Shown in pieces: positions 39,097 through 48,862 of a stretch of DNA of 64,000 nt. Numbering within the stretch: position 1 is the stretch's first letter; the number at the start of each line of letters is the position of its first letter. Below the pieces are notes generated by a model. The model was given only the letters and a program-made list of their open reading frames with translations. It was not told the origin of the DNA and searched no databases. Made by a program: the position numbers and the translations under genes. The stretch is from Burkholderiales bacterium RIFCSPLOWO2_12_FULL_61_40 (GTDB taxonomy: Bacteria; Pseudomonadota; Gammaproteobacteria; Burkholderiales; Burkholderiaceae_C): the NCBI GenBank assembly GCA_001770935.1, contig MESI01000123.1:39120-103119 (forward strand), written 5' to 3'.

Positions 39097-40134
39097 ATGA
39101 ACCACAAAACCATTCCTGCGGAGCGCATTCCCGAGTTGCTGCGCCGCATGCCCAAGGCCGAGCTGCACATGCACATCGAAGGCTCCCTGGAGCCCGAGCT
39201 GATCTTTGCCATGGGCCAACGCAACCGGGTGCCCTTGGCCTACCCCAGCGTAGAGTCCTTGCGCGACGCCTATGTGTTTGACAACCTGCAAAGTTTTCTG
39301 GACATCTACCATGCAGGCACCACGGTGCTCAAGACCGAGCAGGACTTTTTCGACATGAGTTGTGCCTACCTGGCGCGCGCCCAGGCCGACAACGTGGTGC
39401 ATGCCGAAATCTTTTTCGACACCCAAACCCACACCGGCCACGGCCTGAGTGCCGAGACGGTGGTCAACGGTCTGTACCGCGCCTGTGAGGAAGCGCCCCA
39501 GCGCTACGGCATGACGGCCTCGCTGATTTTGTGTTTCTTGCGCCACCTGAGTGAAGAAGAGGCTTTTGAATGCCTGGAGCAGGTGCTGCCCCTGCGCGAC
39601 AAGATTGTGGGCATCGGCCTGGCATCCAGTGAAATGGGCCACCCGCCGGAAAAATTTTCCAAGGTGTTTGCCCGCGCCCGCGAGCTGGGCTTCCGGCTGG
39701 TGGCGCATGCCGGGGAGGAGGGGCCTGCGTCCTACATCTGGAGTGCGCTGGACGTGCTCAAGGTGGAGCGCATCGACCACGGCGTGCAGGCCCTCACCGA
39801 CCCGGCCCTGATGCAACGCCTGGCCCAGGACCGTATTCCTTTGACGGTGTGCCCCTTGTCCAACCTCAAGCTGTGCGTGTACCCCACGCTGGCGCAGCAC
39901 AATTTACGGCATTTGCTGGAGGCGGGGATTGTCGCCACGGTCAACTCCGACGACCCCGCCTACTTTGGCGGCTACATCAACGAGAACTTTACCCAGACGT
40001 TTGCGGCCCTGGGGATGCACTCGCAACATGCCTACCAATTGGCCCGCAACAGCTTCGAGGCGAGCTTCATTGACACGTCCGCACGCGACAAGCATATTGC
40101 GCATTTGGACACGGTTTTTGCCTCTTTTTATTAA
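39097..40134 (+). CDS. add: Adenosine deaminase
   Basis: 345-aa metal-dependent hydrolase deaminating adenosine to inosine (or adenine to hypoxanthine in the adenine-deaminase branch). Zn ligands HMHIEGS (near 26) and HAGEEGP (near 203), ERIDHGVQAL, and the catalytic SDDPAYFGG (near 285). Start MNHKTIPAER has TTGGAG. It lies directly downstream of the BMP importer. Its 3' end is duplicated in degraded form at 54.26 kb, upstream of guaD. Confidence 0.93.
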   Translation: MNHKTIPAERIPELLRRMPKAELHMHIEGSLEPELIFAMGQRNRVPLAYPSVESLRDAYVFDNLQSFLDIYHAGTTVLKTEQDFFDMSCAYLARAQADNVVHAEIFFDTQTHTGHGLSAETVVNGLYRACEEAPQRYGMTASLILCFLRHLSEEEAFECLEQVLPLRDKIVGIGLASSEMGHPPEKFSKVFARARELGFRLVAHAGEEGPASYIWSALDVLKVERIDHGVQALTDPALMQRLAQDRIPLTVCPLSNLKLCVYPTLAQHNLRHLLEAGIVATVNSDDPAYFGGYINENFTQTFAALGMHSQHAYQLARNSFEASFIDTSARDKHIAHLDTVFASFY

Positions 40135-40207
40135 AATTGCACTAGGCCTTTTCGAGGGGTGCGTGGTAGTATTTTCGACCCCCCAAAAGACCAGAACAGG
40201 AAGACAT

Positions 40208-40597
40208 ATGCCGCAAAACGAAGCCGCGTTGGAGCGCAAGCTGCTGATCGTGGACGACAGCAAAGTCTCACGGATGATCATCCGGGGATTTTTTGCCAAG
40301 ATGTGCCCCGCGTGGGTGGTGCAGGAGGCCGGGTCGGGTGATGCGGCACTGGCCTTGCTGGCAGAGTTTCAGCCGGACTTTGTGACCATGGATGTGAACA
40401 TGCCGGGTATCAGTGGCTTTGACGCCGCAGAGCAAATCATGGCCAGGGACTCTAAAGTCCGCCTGGTCATGCTGTCGGCCAATATCCAGGAGAGCAGTGT
40501 GCGCATGGCTGCGTCGTTGCGGTTGAATTTTGTCGCCAAGCCTGCCACCGAAGCGTCCTTGCAGCAGGCGCTCAACCACCTGTTGGCCTCAGCATGA
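40208..40597 (+). CDS. CheY-like single-domain response regulator
   Basis: 129-aa receiver: acidic residues VDDSKVS (near 16), phospho-acceptor in VTMDVNMPG (near 59), T/S in MLSANI and Lys in VAKPAT. No output domain. GGAAG precedes the ATG. The first gene of a three-gene operon with CheC-type phosphatase and diguanylate cyclase (ATGA and GTGA overlaps). Confidence 0.93.
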   Translation: MPQNEAALERKLLIVDDSKVSRMIIRGFFAKMCPAWVVQEAGSGDAALALLAEFQPDFVTMDVNMPGISGFDAAEQIMARDSKVRLVMLSANIQESSVRMAASLRLNFVAKPATEASLQQALNHLLASA

Positions 40598-41223
40598 TGG
40601 CGCTCAAGGAGTTGGAGCAAGACGCTCTGACGGAGATTTTCAACATCGGCGTGGGCATGGCGGCGGATGTCCTGAGCCAGATGGTGGGCGAGCGGGTGAA
40701 GCTCTCCGTGCCTGTGGTGGAGTTGACCAACCAGCAGCAAGCCAAAAATTACTACCTGGCGCGCGAGCAGCGCCAGCTGTGCTCCATTCGCCAGACCTTC
40801 AGCGGCGAAGTCACCACCGACGCCATTCTCATGTTCCCCGAGGAGAACAGCCTGGAACTGGTGCGGCTGATGGTGGGCGGGGATTTGCCGCTGGAGCAGC
40901 TCACCGAGATGGAGCAAGACGCCATGGCGGAGATTGGCAACATCATTTTGAATGCCGTGATTTCCAGTATCTCTTCCACCCTGGGCCTGACCTTTGAAGG
41001 GTCCTTGCCCGATGTCAGCGTGGTTACGACGGAAAATATTTTTTCGCACCGGACCGGGGCGATCCAGGTCAGCGATGAAAAAGCGCCGGTACTGGCTTTG
41101 ACGATTGATTTTGAGTTGAGTGCCCGCCAGGTGAGCGGTTATTTGGCTTTTTTGCTTGACATTCCGTCTAGTGAAAAGCTGATTTCCCGGCTCGACCGGT
41201 TTATGAATGGTTCTGCAGTGTGA
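40594..41223 (+). CDS. CheC/CheX-like phosphatase
   Basis: 209-aa protein with two CheC-type catalytic motifs: LTEIFNIGVGMAADVL (about 10-25) and MAEIGNIILNAVISSI (about 110-125), each with the E-x2-N signature of CheY-P phosphatases. It probably dephosphorylates the receiver encoded just upstream. Membrane segments are not seen. Overlaps neighbours by 4 bp on both sides. Confidence 0.88.
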   Translation: MMALKELEQDALTEIFNIGVGMAADVLSQMVGERVKLSVPVVELTNQQQAKNYYLAREQRQLCSIRQTFSGEVTTDAILMFPEENSLELVRLMVGGDLPLEQLTEMEQDAMAEIGNIILNAVISSISSTLGLTFEGSLPDVSVVTTENIFSHRTGAIQVSDEKAPVLALTIDFELSARQVSGYLAFLLDIPSSEKLISRLDRFMNGSAV

Positions 41224-42242
41224 CTATTGAATCCGTAAAAGCGGGATCCGCCGCAGTGCAATGGCCCACCTGGGTGGCTGACAGCATTCAGATGGGCCTG
41301 GTTGTGGTGGACCTGGATGGCAAGGTGTGCCTTTTCAACCGCTGGATGGTGGAAAGCAGTGGCCTGACCTTTGCGCAGGTGCAGGGGAAAAACCTGTTCG
41401 GCATTTTCCCTGAATTGTCCGAGGGGCGGGTGGGGGGTGCCTTGAACGCGTGTTTGCACAGCGGCTTGCCTGCGGTGCTCTCCAACTCCCTGAATCCCAC
41501 GCCCTTTCCCTTGTACAGCGATGCCCAGCAGCGTGCGCAAGGGGTGCGCCGACAGCAGTCGGTGCGCATCATGCGTGCGCCCAAGCAGGATGGCACGCCA
41601 CTGCAGGTGCTGATCGAGATCGCGGATGTCGCCAGCGCTGTGCGGCGTGAACGCATGCTCAAGGAGCAGGCGCTGGAGCTGAAAAAACTGTCCGCCTTTG
41701 ATGCCTTGACCGGCTTGGCCAACCGCCGCAGCCTGGACGACGTGCTGGGCCGTGAGTTTCGCCGGGCCGCCCGTGGCAATTTGCCGATTGCCATTGTCAT
41801 GGTGGACATTGACCTGTTCAAACCCTTCAACGACACCTATGGCCACCCGGCGGGCGACCGCTGCCTGATGGAGGTGGCCAAAGCCATGCAGGGTCTGGTG
41901 AACCGTCCCGGGGATATGGTGGCCCGCTATGGCGGGGAAGAATTCATTGTGGTGCTTCCTGAAACCGATCTGGATGGCGCTGTGGCGGTGGCCCGGGAAC
42001 TGCGCCTGGGGGTGCAAGCGCTGCAGATTGCCCACAGCATCAGCCGGCATGGGGGCGTATTGACCATCAGCCAAGGGGTGGCGGCGTCTGTCCCCACCTT
42101 GTCGGATACTTTTGAAAGCCTGATCGCGCAGGCCGATGTGGCGCTGTACGCCGCCAAACGCGCCGGGCGCAACCGGGTTGCCGCCTTGCGCGGCGGGGCC
42201 GAAGTGGACGCCGAGATCGTCCCCCTGGCAGAGCCGCAATAG
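41220..42242 (+). CDS. PAS-GGDEF diguanylate cyclase
   Basis: 340-aa protein. An N-terminal PAS-like domain (about 20-140, MGLVVVDLDGKVCLFNRWM) precedes a GGDEF domain (about 155-325) with the active-site YGGEEFIVVL and DALTGLANRR. GGEEF is catalytically competent, so it likely makes cyclic-di-GMP. The RxxD inhibitory site is not evident. GTG start overlaps the CheC gene. Together the operon could link a CheY signal to cyclic-di-GMP. Confidence 0.93.
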   Translation: MTIESVKAGSAAVQWPTWVADSIQMGLVVVDLDGKVCLFNRWMVESSGLTFAQVQGKNLFGIFPELSEGRVGGALNACLHSGLPAVLSNSLNPTPFPLYSDAQQRAQGVRRQQSVRIMRAPKQDGTPLQVLIEIADVASAVRRERMLKEQALELKKLSAFDALTGLANRRSLDDVLGREFRRAARGNLPIAIVMVDIDLFKPFNDTYGHPAGDRCLMEVAKAMQGLVNRPGDMVARYGGEEFIVVLPETDLDGAVAVARELRLGVQALQIAHSISRHGGVLTISQGVAASVPTLSDTFESLIAQADVALYAAKRAGRNRVAALRGGAEVDAEIVPLAEPQ

Positions 42243-42311
42243 TGTGATCCACACGGTGTTTGGCTGGCGTGTCAGGCGCTGGGCAAGCTATCGCCACTGG
42301 TGTGATTTAAC

Positions 42312-43093
42312 ATGCGACAACCTCGGGGCAACTTAAAAAACCATAACCGACTCAACTCTATTTCCAACCGAACACGATGCGCTGGCTCCATATTGGCAAA
42401 CACAGATGGTAGTGGCAACCTGCTGCCTTACTACCTCAAAACCGCCGGTAAAAACAACGGCACCTACCTGCGCATTGGTGCCAGCAACCGCAAGGCTGAT
42501 TTTGAGCACATCGTTGAGCTGGAGCGGCAAAAACGAAACCTCAGCTATGACGAAGAGGCCTACCGCGAGCAAGCGCTGCAAAGTCTGGACTTGACACCGC
42601 TTGAGACCCGCTTTGCAGCCGTCGGCAAACTCCTGAATCAGGAAAAGCTGAAAAATCTGAAACTCGTGGTTCAAGAATCCGCAACCGCGTGATCGCCCGA
42701 GTGTTCAAAGAACTGGGCTATATCGAGCAATGGGGCAGCGGCATTGCGCGTATCAAAAGTGCCTGCGAAGCCCAAGGCTTGGCCGAGCCCCGCATCCGCG
42801 AGAAAGGTGATTTTGTTGATGTGGAGTTTTACCGGGAAGTGCCGGATAGTGGTCAAAAAATGCCGGATAGTTCTTGTGAACCCGAAACACCGCCGGATTC
42901 TGCAGCACCACAGGGGCGCACCATTCTTGCTTACATCGACCAACACGGCCTCATCTCTACATCAGAAGCGGCCAGTAGCCTGGCCGTCAAAGAGCGACGC
43001 GCCAGAGCGGTACTACAGGCACTGGTCAATCAAGGCCTGATTGAGAAACGTGGCCGGGCGCGGCAGACGGTTTATGTGCGGCGGGGTGGGTAA
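42312..43093 (+). pseudogene. AlbA/Schlafen-like transcriptional regulator, internally deleted and frameshifted
   Basis: Two reading frames carry pieces of one AlbA_2/RecG-like protein (ATPase with C-terminal winged helix). Frame 1 has LPYYLKTAGKNNGTYLRIGASNRKADFEHIVELE (landmark; typical of the family's middle part) and KLKNLKLV. Frame 2 has SRIRNRVIARVFKELGYIEQWGSGI and a C-terminal winged-helix. The N-terminal AlbA domain and the piece between the frames are missing, and the frame changes near 42665-42690. A broken mobile or defence-associated gene. Confidence 0.75.
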
Positions 43094-43209
43094 ACGCATC
43101 ATGGCTTGCACCCCATGGCTAGCGCACGCGCTGGACGGTTTGCCGACGGATTTGCGCTTGTGTCCCGTTATGACCTGATGCCACAAGCGGGCAATGACTG
43201 AGTGCCATT

Positions 43210-43260
43210 TAGCCCTCCAGCCCCCGTCAATCGTGCGTAAGCAGCTATAAAAACAGTAGC
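43210..43260 (-). repeat. Dispersed repeat, copy 6
   Basis: On the minus strand GCTACTGTTTTTATAGC, then TGCTTACGCA, variable bases and GGGGGCTGGAGGGCTA. Lies between the pseudogene and the 3' end of the SNF2 helicase gene. Confidence 0.8.
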
Positions 43261-43276
43261 GTTTAAAAATCCCCTG

Positions 43277-46200
43277 TTATTCCCCCTGCGCCTGCCACTC
43301 CTCTTGCAGCAGCGCCAGCATGTCATCCGCTGTCATTTTGGCCGCCATGTCGCTGCCTTCGAGCAGGCTGTCGGCCAAGGCGCGTTTGGTTTTGTGCAGG
43401 TCCACGATTTTTTCTTCGATGGTGTCTTGCGCCACGAGCCGGTAGATGGTGACCGGGCGGGTTTGGCCGATGCGGTGGGCGCGGTCGCTGGCCTGGTCTT
43501 CCACCGCCGGGTTCCACCACGGGTCCATGTGGATCACATAGTCGGCGGCGGTCAGGTTCAGCCCGGTGCCACCGGCTTTCAGGCTGATCAAAAACACGTC
43601 GCCCTCACCGGCCTGAAAGGCATCGACGCGTTGCTTGCGCTCGTGCATGGGGGTGGAGCCGTCCAGGTACTGGTAGCGCACGCCACGCTCGTCCAGATAG
43701 GCGCGAATCAGGCTCAGGTGCGCCACAAACTGGCTGAACACCAGCGCCTTGTGGCGGTTGGCCAGCAGCTCGTCCAGCAGCTCACCAAACGCCGCCAGCT
43801 TGCTGCTGGGCAGGCCCAGTTCGGGGGCCACCAAAGCGGGGTTGCAGCAGGCGCGGCGCAGCTTCGTGATTTCGGCCAGGATTTCGATGTAGCGCTGGCC
43901 ACTACCGTCGCCACCGGCACCACCTTCGCCCGCTTTTGCCGCGGCCAGCCGCTCCAGGGCTTGGCGGCGCAGGGCTTCGTACAGCGCCTTTTCTTCGGTC
44001 GTGAGCTCCACCCGGCGCAAAATTTCGGTGCGCGATGGCAGCTCGGAGAGCACTTGCGATTTGGTGCGGCGCAGGATGAACGGGCCAATCAGCTTGCGCA
44101 GCCGGTTGCGCGCCTCGGCGTTTTGCAGGCGCTCGATCGGCCCGGCGTAACGTTCGTTGAATTGCTCCAGCGAGCCCAGCAGACCGGGGTTGATGAAGCG
44201 AAACAGGTTCCACAGCTCACCCAGGTGGTTTTCCAGCGGCGTGCCCGACAAGATCATCCGAAAGTCGGCCTGCAGTGCCATGGCCGCCTGCGAGCGTTTG
44301 GTGGCCTGGTTTTTGATGGCTTGCGCCTCGTCAAGCACCAGTGTGTGCCACTGCACGGCGGCAAAGCGCTCGGCCTCTTGCTGTAGCAGGCCATAGCTGG
44401 TCACCACCAGGTCCAAGGGCTGCAAGTCGGCCAGGGCTTGCTGGCGGTCACCACTGCCAAACAAAATGACTCTCAAAGTGGGGGCAAAGCGGGCCACCTC
44501 GCCCAGCCAGTTCATGCAGACCGAGGTGGGGGCCACCACCAGCGCGGGACCATCGGGCGCGCGCGACAGCAGCAGCGCCAGCGCCTGCAGGGTTTTGCCC
44601 AGGCCCATGTCGTCGGCCAGGCAAGCCCCCACACCCCAATGCGCCAGCCGGTTCAGCCACTCAAAGCCGCTGAACTGGTAGTCGCGCAGGTCGGCTTGCA
44701 GGGTGGCGGGCAAGACCGGCTGCAGGGTGTCAAGTTCGCCCAATTTGGCCAGGTGCTCTTTCCAGAACTTGTCGGCCTTGAGCTTGCCTGCCTCATCGGC
44801 CAGGTCTTGCAGCGCACCGGCGGCCAGGGGGTGGATGCGCAGGTCTTTGCCACGCTGCTCGGAGTAGGCCCGCAGCTCGTCCAGGCGGCGGCGAAACGCT
44901 TCGGTCAGGGCCAGAAACTGGTTGTCGCCCAAGTGGATGAAGCGGCCATGCCCGGTGGCGGTCAACTCCAGCAGGCGTTGCAGGTCCAGCACCTGCTTGT
45001 CGTCCACCTGCAATTCGCCGGTGACGGAAAACCAGTCTTGCTGGCGCTTGATGGCCATGGAAAAGTGTGAACCGCCCAGCTCGCGGCTCACCTTGAACTT
45101 CTCGCCCTCGGGCCAGGCCAGCACCACCTTGTCGGCCTGCGCCTGCGCCTGCAATTGCAGCAGCAGCTCCAGGCAGTCTTGCGGGTCTTCGATGGTGCGC
45201 TCACCGTGCTCTTGCGGCGTGTCGCGCCAGACCTGGCAGGTAGCCTCCAGCGCCTTGGCGGCCTCGGCCTCCGCGGCCAGATGGCGGCGCGCTTGCAGCG
45301 GTTTTCCGCTGATTTCGGCAATCACGCTCTCGGCCCCGGCGCCGGGTGGGTAGTAGGGTCCGGCATCGGCGAACGGACGCACCCGCAGGCTCACTTTCAG
45401 GCCCGCGCCCAGCGGCATCAGGTGCACATGCAGGCGGCTGTCGGCCTCGACCTGGGGCACGTTGGCGGGCAGCACGTCCAGGTCGGACTGGATGGTGATC
45501 AGCGACGAGATGGCGCGAATGGCATCCAGCACCTGCTCCTTGGCCCGCACCGGCACGTTCAGCGATTCGCCCAGAATGTTGCCAATGCGGCGGTGCTCTT
45601 CGGTGACCTCCATCACGCGCAAGCGGGTCGGCGTCTCGCGGGTCACGATCACGTTGTCGCTCTGGCCGCCCAGCGCGGGTTGCAGACGCAGGCTCAGGGT
45701 GTTGGCATCGGTTTTTTTGATTTCCAGCTCAGGCATGCCGCGCAGTATCTCGACACGCACACCGGGCGATTCCGCCAAAAACACCAGGGGGTGGTTGATC
45801 AGGTAGGGCATGGCCTGGCGGCTGTTGAGCTCATAGTCAGCGCCGCCGTAATAGCCGTAGCTGTTTTTTCTGATGCAGGCGCAAACCTGTCGGTCTTGCG
45901 GGCTCAGGTAGTCAAATTCTTCGGGCGATTCGCTCAGGCGCTTGAGTGCCACGGCCCGCCCGCCCGTCCAGGCCGCCTGGCCTTTGCGCTTTTGCTCGCG
46001 CGGGTGCAGGGTGATGTAGTGGGGGCCGATATGGATCTCCCAAACCAGGCGCTCCTGCGTTGGGCCGCTGGTGCCGGGGCTGTCCTTGGCGGGGGCGTTT
46101 AACTGGGCCAATGCCGCCAGTTGGCGCTGCCAGGGTTCCTGCTTCTCAAACCAGTCCAGCAGGCACACGCTGCCTTGCTGGCGGCGCAATGTCTCGGCCC

Positions 46201-47485
46201 GCTGCAAAAACAAGGCGCTGTCGGTGGGCGACACACGGGTTTTCTGGCGGCCCAGCAATTCGGCGGTTTGGGCGGCGATGAAGTGCTGCCCGGCGGCCTC
46301 GCTTTTCAGGTGCAATTCTTGCAGCAGCAAAAACTTGAGTTCGCTCAATGGCACCCCCAGCCATTCGTCGATCAACAGAAAAAACAGCTTGGAGAGGGGC
46401 GCATCATCGGAGTCGAATTCACTGCCGACAATGGATTGTGTTTGCGCGGTTTGCACCTGCTGCAGGCGGCGCAACTGCTCAAACACCGGGTGATAGCCAT
46501 CATGATGCCGCACGGCGATATCCAGGTAGGTCAGCGCTTTCTTCTGGTGCTTTTCATGGGGGCTGCGCAGCAGGGCCAGCACATGCAAAAACCCTGTCAA
46601 GCCACTGAAAACGCTGGTGCGCTTCGCGCTGGTGGCACGAAAGGCCTTGAGGGCGGCTTCAAAACCGTCAATGGCGGGCTCCAGCTTGCCGCGCAGCAAG
46701 GCCACGGCGCTGTGCAATGCCAGGCATGGGCCTTCGGGCCGGTTGGCAAGAATGTCCTCGGCCTGGTCCAACTGGCCTGACAACAAGAAAAACTCGGCGT
46801 AAATGGCCACAAAGCCAGGCAGGTGCGTGCCGGGTGCTTTGCCTTTGAACACGGACTGGGCGTAAGCCGCGATGGGCTGGGACTCGCGCAGACCCAGCAT
46901 GGCATCTTGCAACAGCGTGGCCAGAACCGCCTCTTGCATCTCGGGGTGCAGCAGCGCCATGAAGCGCGCGTTGAAGGGCTGTCCGCAAATTTCAACGTAG
47001 GGGTGCCGTTTGCGAAAGTCAGGAAAACTGGCGCAAGCCACCAGGTACTTGTGAACAGCATCTCTGTCAAAGCCCCTGATCAAGGCCTGTTGCAGCACGC
47101 GGATGCCTTGCCCATAGCTGCTGAAATAGACCTGGTGGCCATAGTCTGAGAATTTTTCACCGCTTTCAAAGGCAGCGCACAGACTGTCAAATTTTCCACT
47201 GGCGAAGGCGTTGTTGATGGCGGTATCGACCAGTCCGGCAGCGCAGCGGTAGCCTTCAGGCTCGGCATATTTGACCAGGCCTTGCTGCACCAATTCAGAC
47301 AGCAGTGCGTCCATGCTGTTGCCGTTGTAGCCCGTGCCCCTGGGGGACTTCAGATTGGCCTTGGCCAGGTACTCCATCAGCCGGGAGCGGCTGTTGACCG
47401 GCCCCATCAGCGCCAGGATGGAGATGAGGGCTTGTTCCGTGGGGTGCAGCAGCGCAAAACGCTCCGTCAACGTGGGTGTATTCAT
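43277..47485 (-). CDS. SNF2-family helicase (HepA/RapA-like), 1402 aa
   Basis: 1402-aa SNF2/DEAD-box-like ATPase. Motif I in LADDMGLGKTLQALALLL (near 920), II in LDEAQAIKN, SGTPLENHLGELW, and VI in QASDRAHRIGQTRPVTIYRL. The ATG giving MNTPTLTE was preferred over a TTG upstream. The N-terminal 900 residues include a helical repeat-rich region and DEAD-box-linked SNF2_N features, with no clear SWIM zinc finger. Family members remodel nucleoprotein or transcription complexes. Its stop precedes the repeat copy 6. Confidence 0.9.
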   Translation of the reverse strand: MNTPTLTERFALLHPTEQALISILALMGPVNSRSRLMEYLAKANLKSPRGTGYNGNSMDALLSELVQQGLVKYAEPEGYRCAAGLVDTAINNAFASGKFDSLCAAFESGEKFSDYGHQVYFSSYGQGIRVLQQALIRGFDRDAVHKYLVACASFPDFRKRHPYVEICGQPFNARFMALLHPEMQEAVLATLLQDAMLGLRESQPIAAYAQSVFKGKAPGTHLPGFVAIYAEFFLLSGQLDQAEDILANRPEGPCLALHSAVALLRGKLEPAIDGFEAALKAFRATSAKRTSVFSGLTGFLHVLALLRSPHEKHQKKALTYLDIAVRHHDGYHPVFEQLRRLQQVQTAQTQSIVGSEFDSDDAPLSKLFFLLIDEWLGVPLSELKFLLLQELHLKSEAAGQHFIAAQTAELLGRQKTRVSPTDSALFLQRAETLRRQQGSVCLLDWFEKQEPWQRQLAALAQLNAPAKDSPGTSGPTQERLVWEIHIGPHYITLHPREQKRKGQAAWTGGRAVALKRLSESPEEFDYLSPQDRQVCACIRKNSYGYYGGADYELNSRQAMPYLINHPLVFLAESPGVRVEILRGMPELEIKKTDANTLSLRLQPALGGQSDNVIVTRETPTRLRVMEVTEEHRRIGNILGESLNVPVRAKEQVLDAIRAISSLITIQSDLDVLPANVPQVEADSRLHVHLMPLGAGLKVSLRVRPFADAGPYYPPGAGAESVIAEISGKPLQARRHLAAEAEAAKALEATCQVWRDTPQEHGERTIEDPQDCLELLLQLQAQAQADKVVLAWPEGEKFKVSRELGGSHFSMAIKRQQDWFSVTGELQVDDKQVLDLQRLLELTATGHGRFIHLGDNQFLALTEAFRRRLDELRAYSEQRGKDLRIHPLAAGALQDLADEAGKLKADKFWKEHLAKLGELDTLQPVLPATLQADLRDYQFSGFEWLNRLAHWGVGACLADDMGLGKTLQALALLLSRAPDGPALVVAPTSVCMNWLGEVARFAPTLRVILFGSGDRQQALADLQPLDLVVTSYGLLQQEAERFAAVQWHTLVLDEAQAIKNQATKRSQAAMALQADFRMILSGTPLENHLGELWNLFRFINPGLLGSLEQFNERYAGPIERLQNAEARNRLRKLIGPFILRRTKSQVLSELPSRTEILRRVELTTEEKALYEALRRQALERLAAAKAGEGGAGGDGSGQRYIEILAEITKLRRACCNPALVAPELGLPSSKLAAFGELLDELLANRHKALVFSQFVAHLSLIRAYLDERGVRYQYLDGSTPMHERKQRVDAFQAGEGDVFLISLKAGGTGLNLTAADYVIHMDPWWNPAVEDQASDRAHRIGQTRPVTIYRLVAQDTIEEKIVDLHKTKRALADSLLEGSDMAAKMTADDMLALLQEEWQAQGE

Positions 47486-47498
47486 GGGGGACAAGGCC

Positions 47499-47885
47499 TT
47501 ATCCGTTGGACGCTACGTCGACTGGGTGGGTCAACCAGGCCGTGGCCAACTCTTCGTGGGCGGAGGGGAAGTACTCAATCTGGAAAGGAACCATGCTATT
47601 GAACAGGTACAGCAAGGCACTGTCGCGCCAGCGCAAATCTCCCACCACGGCTAAACGGATGATGTGCTCCTTGATGTAGTGGTCCACATCAATGTCGTCC
47701 CAACTGACCAGGGCTTGCATGCCCAGTAGCCCGCTTTCCAGGCGGATCATGACCATGCATTTGCCATGCTCTTGCATCAGGTCATGGATCTGGTATTTGG
47801 TGGAATCGACATCGTCGCGCAGCATCAGGCCATTGACGCGAATATCGATGTGGTTCGGGGTGGCGAATTCAACTTGGATGGTCAT
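47499..47885 (-). CDS. SpoIIAA-like (STAS-type) protein
   Basis: 128-aa protein. MTIQVEFATPNHIDIRVNG and MQEHGKCMVMIRLESG fit the SpoIIAA-like/STAS-type fold of small proteins annotated that way (DUF3478-like). The role is not known. It ends 14 bp from the start of the SNF2 gene on the same strand, so it is upstream in the same operon. Confidence 0.65.
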   Translation of the reverse strand: MTIQVEFATPNHIDIRVNGLMLRDDVDSTKYQIHDLMQEHGKCMVMIRLESGLLGMQALVSWDDIDVDHYIKEHIIRLAVVGDLRWRDSALLYLFNSMVPFQIEYFPSAHEELATAWLTHPVDVASNG

Positions 47886-47900
47886 ATGCAGGAATTGTGC

Positions 47901-48118
47901 TACGGAAGTGTGCGCGCGAGGCTCCGGCCCGCGCTCTGTTTGAACAAGATGGCCTGCTGGTTGTCGGTCCCGAAGCCCGTGGCACCCACATGGTGCAGGC
48001 CATGGGTGCGTGGAGCGCCGTGGCGCCACGGTACCCGCAGGTGCCGGTGGAGCACTTGGGACCCATCATTGCCCCGGGGGTTGTCGACCGGCATGACGAT
48101 TTGCTGTTTTCCATGACA
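47901..48118 (+). pseudogene. Internally deleted remnant of guanine deaminase
   Basis: Translates as EAPARALFEQDGLLVVGPEARGT and on to QVPVEHLGPIIAPGVVD (landmarks), matching residues about 15-66 of the intact guaD at 54369, then jumps to RHDDLLFSM, matching the guaD C-terminus NHLDELLFSM near residue 421. The central 350 residues are deleted. It is a decayed second copy of guaD, lying between the SpoIIAA-like gene and lrp. Confidence 0.85.
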
Positions 48119-48121
48119 GGC

Positions 48122-48586
48122 TCATTCAACGGGCACGTACAGCCCGATCTTGATGGAGTCCAGCACCACGTTGGTGGTGATGCGCGTGATTTGCGGGTTT
48201 TCAGCCATCAAACGCTCGGTGATCATGTCGTACTCCTTCACGTTCTCCGCCGTGATGATCATCATCAGGTCGACATTGCCCGTCACGTAATAGATTTGCT
48301 GGACTTCGGGGCGGGTCTCGGCCCAGCGGCGGATGCGGGGCAGGGATTCATAATTTTCCCGAATCTCCAAGCCGGCGATGAAGGTCATGGGGCGCCCGAC
48401 CGCCTGGTTGTCAACGATGGCGACTTCGGCGGTAATGATTTTTTCGCTGCGCATGCGCCTGAGCCGGCGCTGCACCGCAGAGGCCGACAGCCCGACGCGC
48501 TCGGCAATCACCTCGGCGTTGACGTGGCAGTCGTGCTGCACGAGCGCAAGGATTTTTCGATCAAAACTATCCAGTGATGTGTCCAT
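48122..48586 (-). CDS. Lrp/AsnC-family regulator
   Basis: 154-aa regulator: N-terminal winged helix (FDRKILALVQHDCHVNAEVIAERVGLSASAVQRRLRRM, landmark) and C-terminal RAM domain (IYYVTGNVDLMMII, near 100). Divergent from an amino-acid ABC operon, with an inverted repeat CATCAA...TTGATG at 48789-48809 between them; it probably regulates that operon. Confidence 0.92.
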   Translation of the reverse strand: MDTSLDSFDRKILALVQHDCHVNAEVIAERVGLSASAVQRRLRRMRSEKIITAEVAIVDNQAVGRPMTFIAGLEIRENYESLPRIRRWAETRPEVQQIYYVTGNVDLMMIITAENVKEYDMITERLMAENPQITRITTNVVLDSIKIGLYVPVE

Positions 48587-48788
48587 GGTGCAATTTTAGG
48601 CACCTGCCCACCTTGCCCTATAGCGCCGCTTTTTGGCACAAATCAGTCATTGTTCGCCGCCGCCCAGCAAAACCGCCGGAAATTCGCCGCCTGGCGGCAA
48701 TCGCCTCGCTGATACTTTCCTTGTCTGGATCGAGCATGCACGGCGCAACCCGCCAACAAAGGGCTGCACGTCGGTGCGTCGATACACT

Positions 48789-48809
48789 CATCAATTTTTT
48801 ATTTTGATG
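48789..48809. promoter_or_regulatory. Candidate Lrp-type operator
   Basis: CATCAA, 9 AT-rich bases, TTGATG: a 6-9-6 inverted repeat 54 bp upstream of the ABC ATPase ATG and within the divergent region shared with lrp. Read by eye. Confidence 0.4.
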
Positions 48810-48862
48810 CTGCGTGAATTCACTTTTCCGTTGGCCCGCCCTTACAGAAGAAAGATATCCTG

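Noticed and set aside
48587..48862. A small gene in the 276-bp gap between lrp and the importer operon.
   Set aside because: Short frames there have no ribosome site or homology. The gap is better explained as a divergent promoter region with an inverted repeat.
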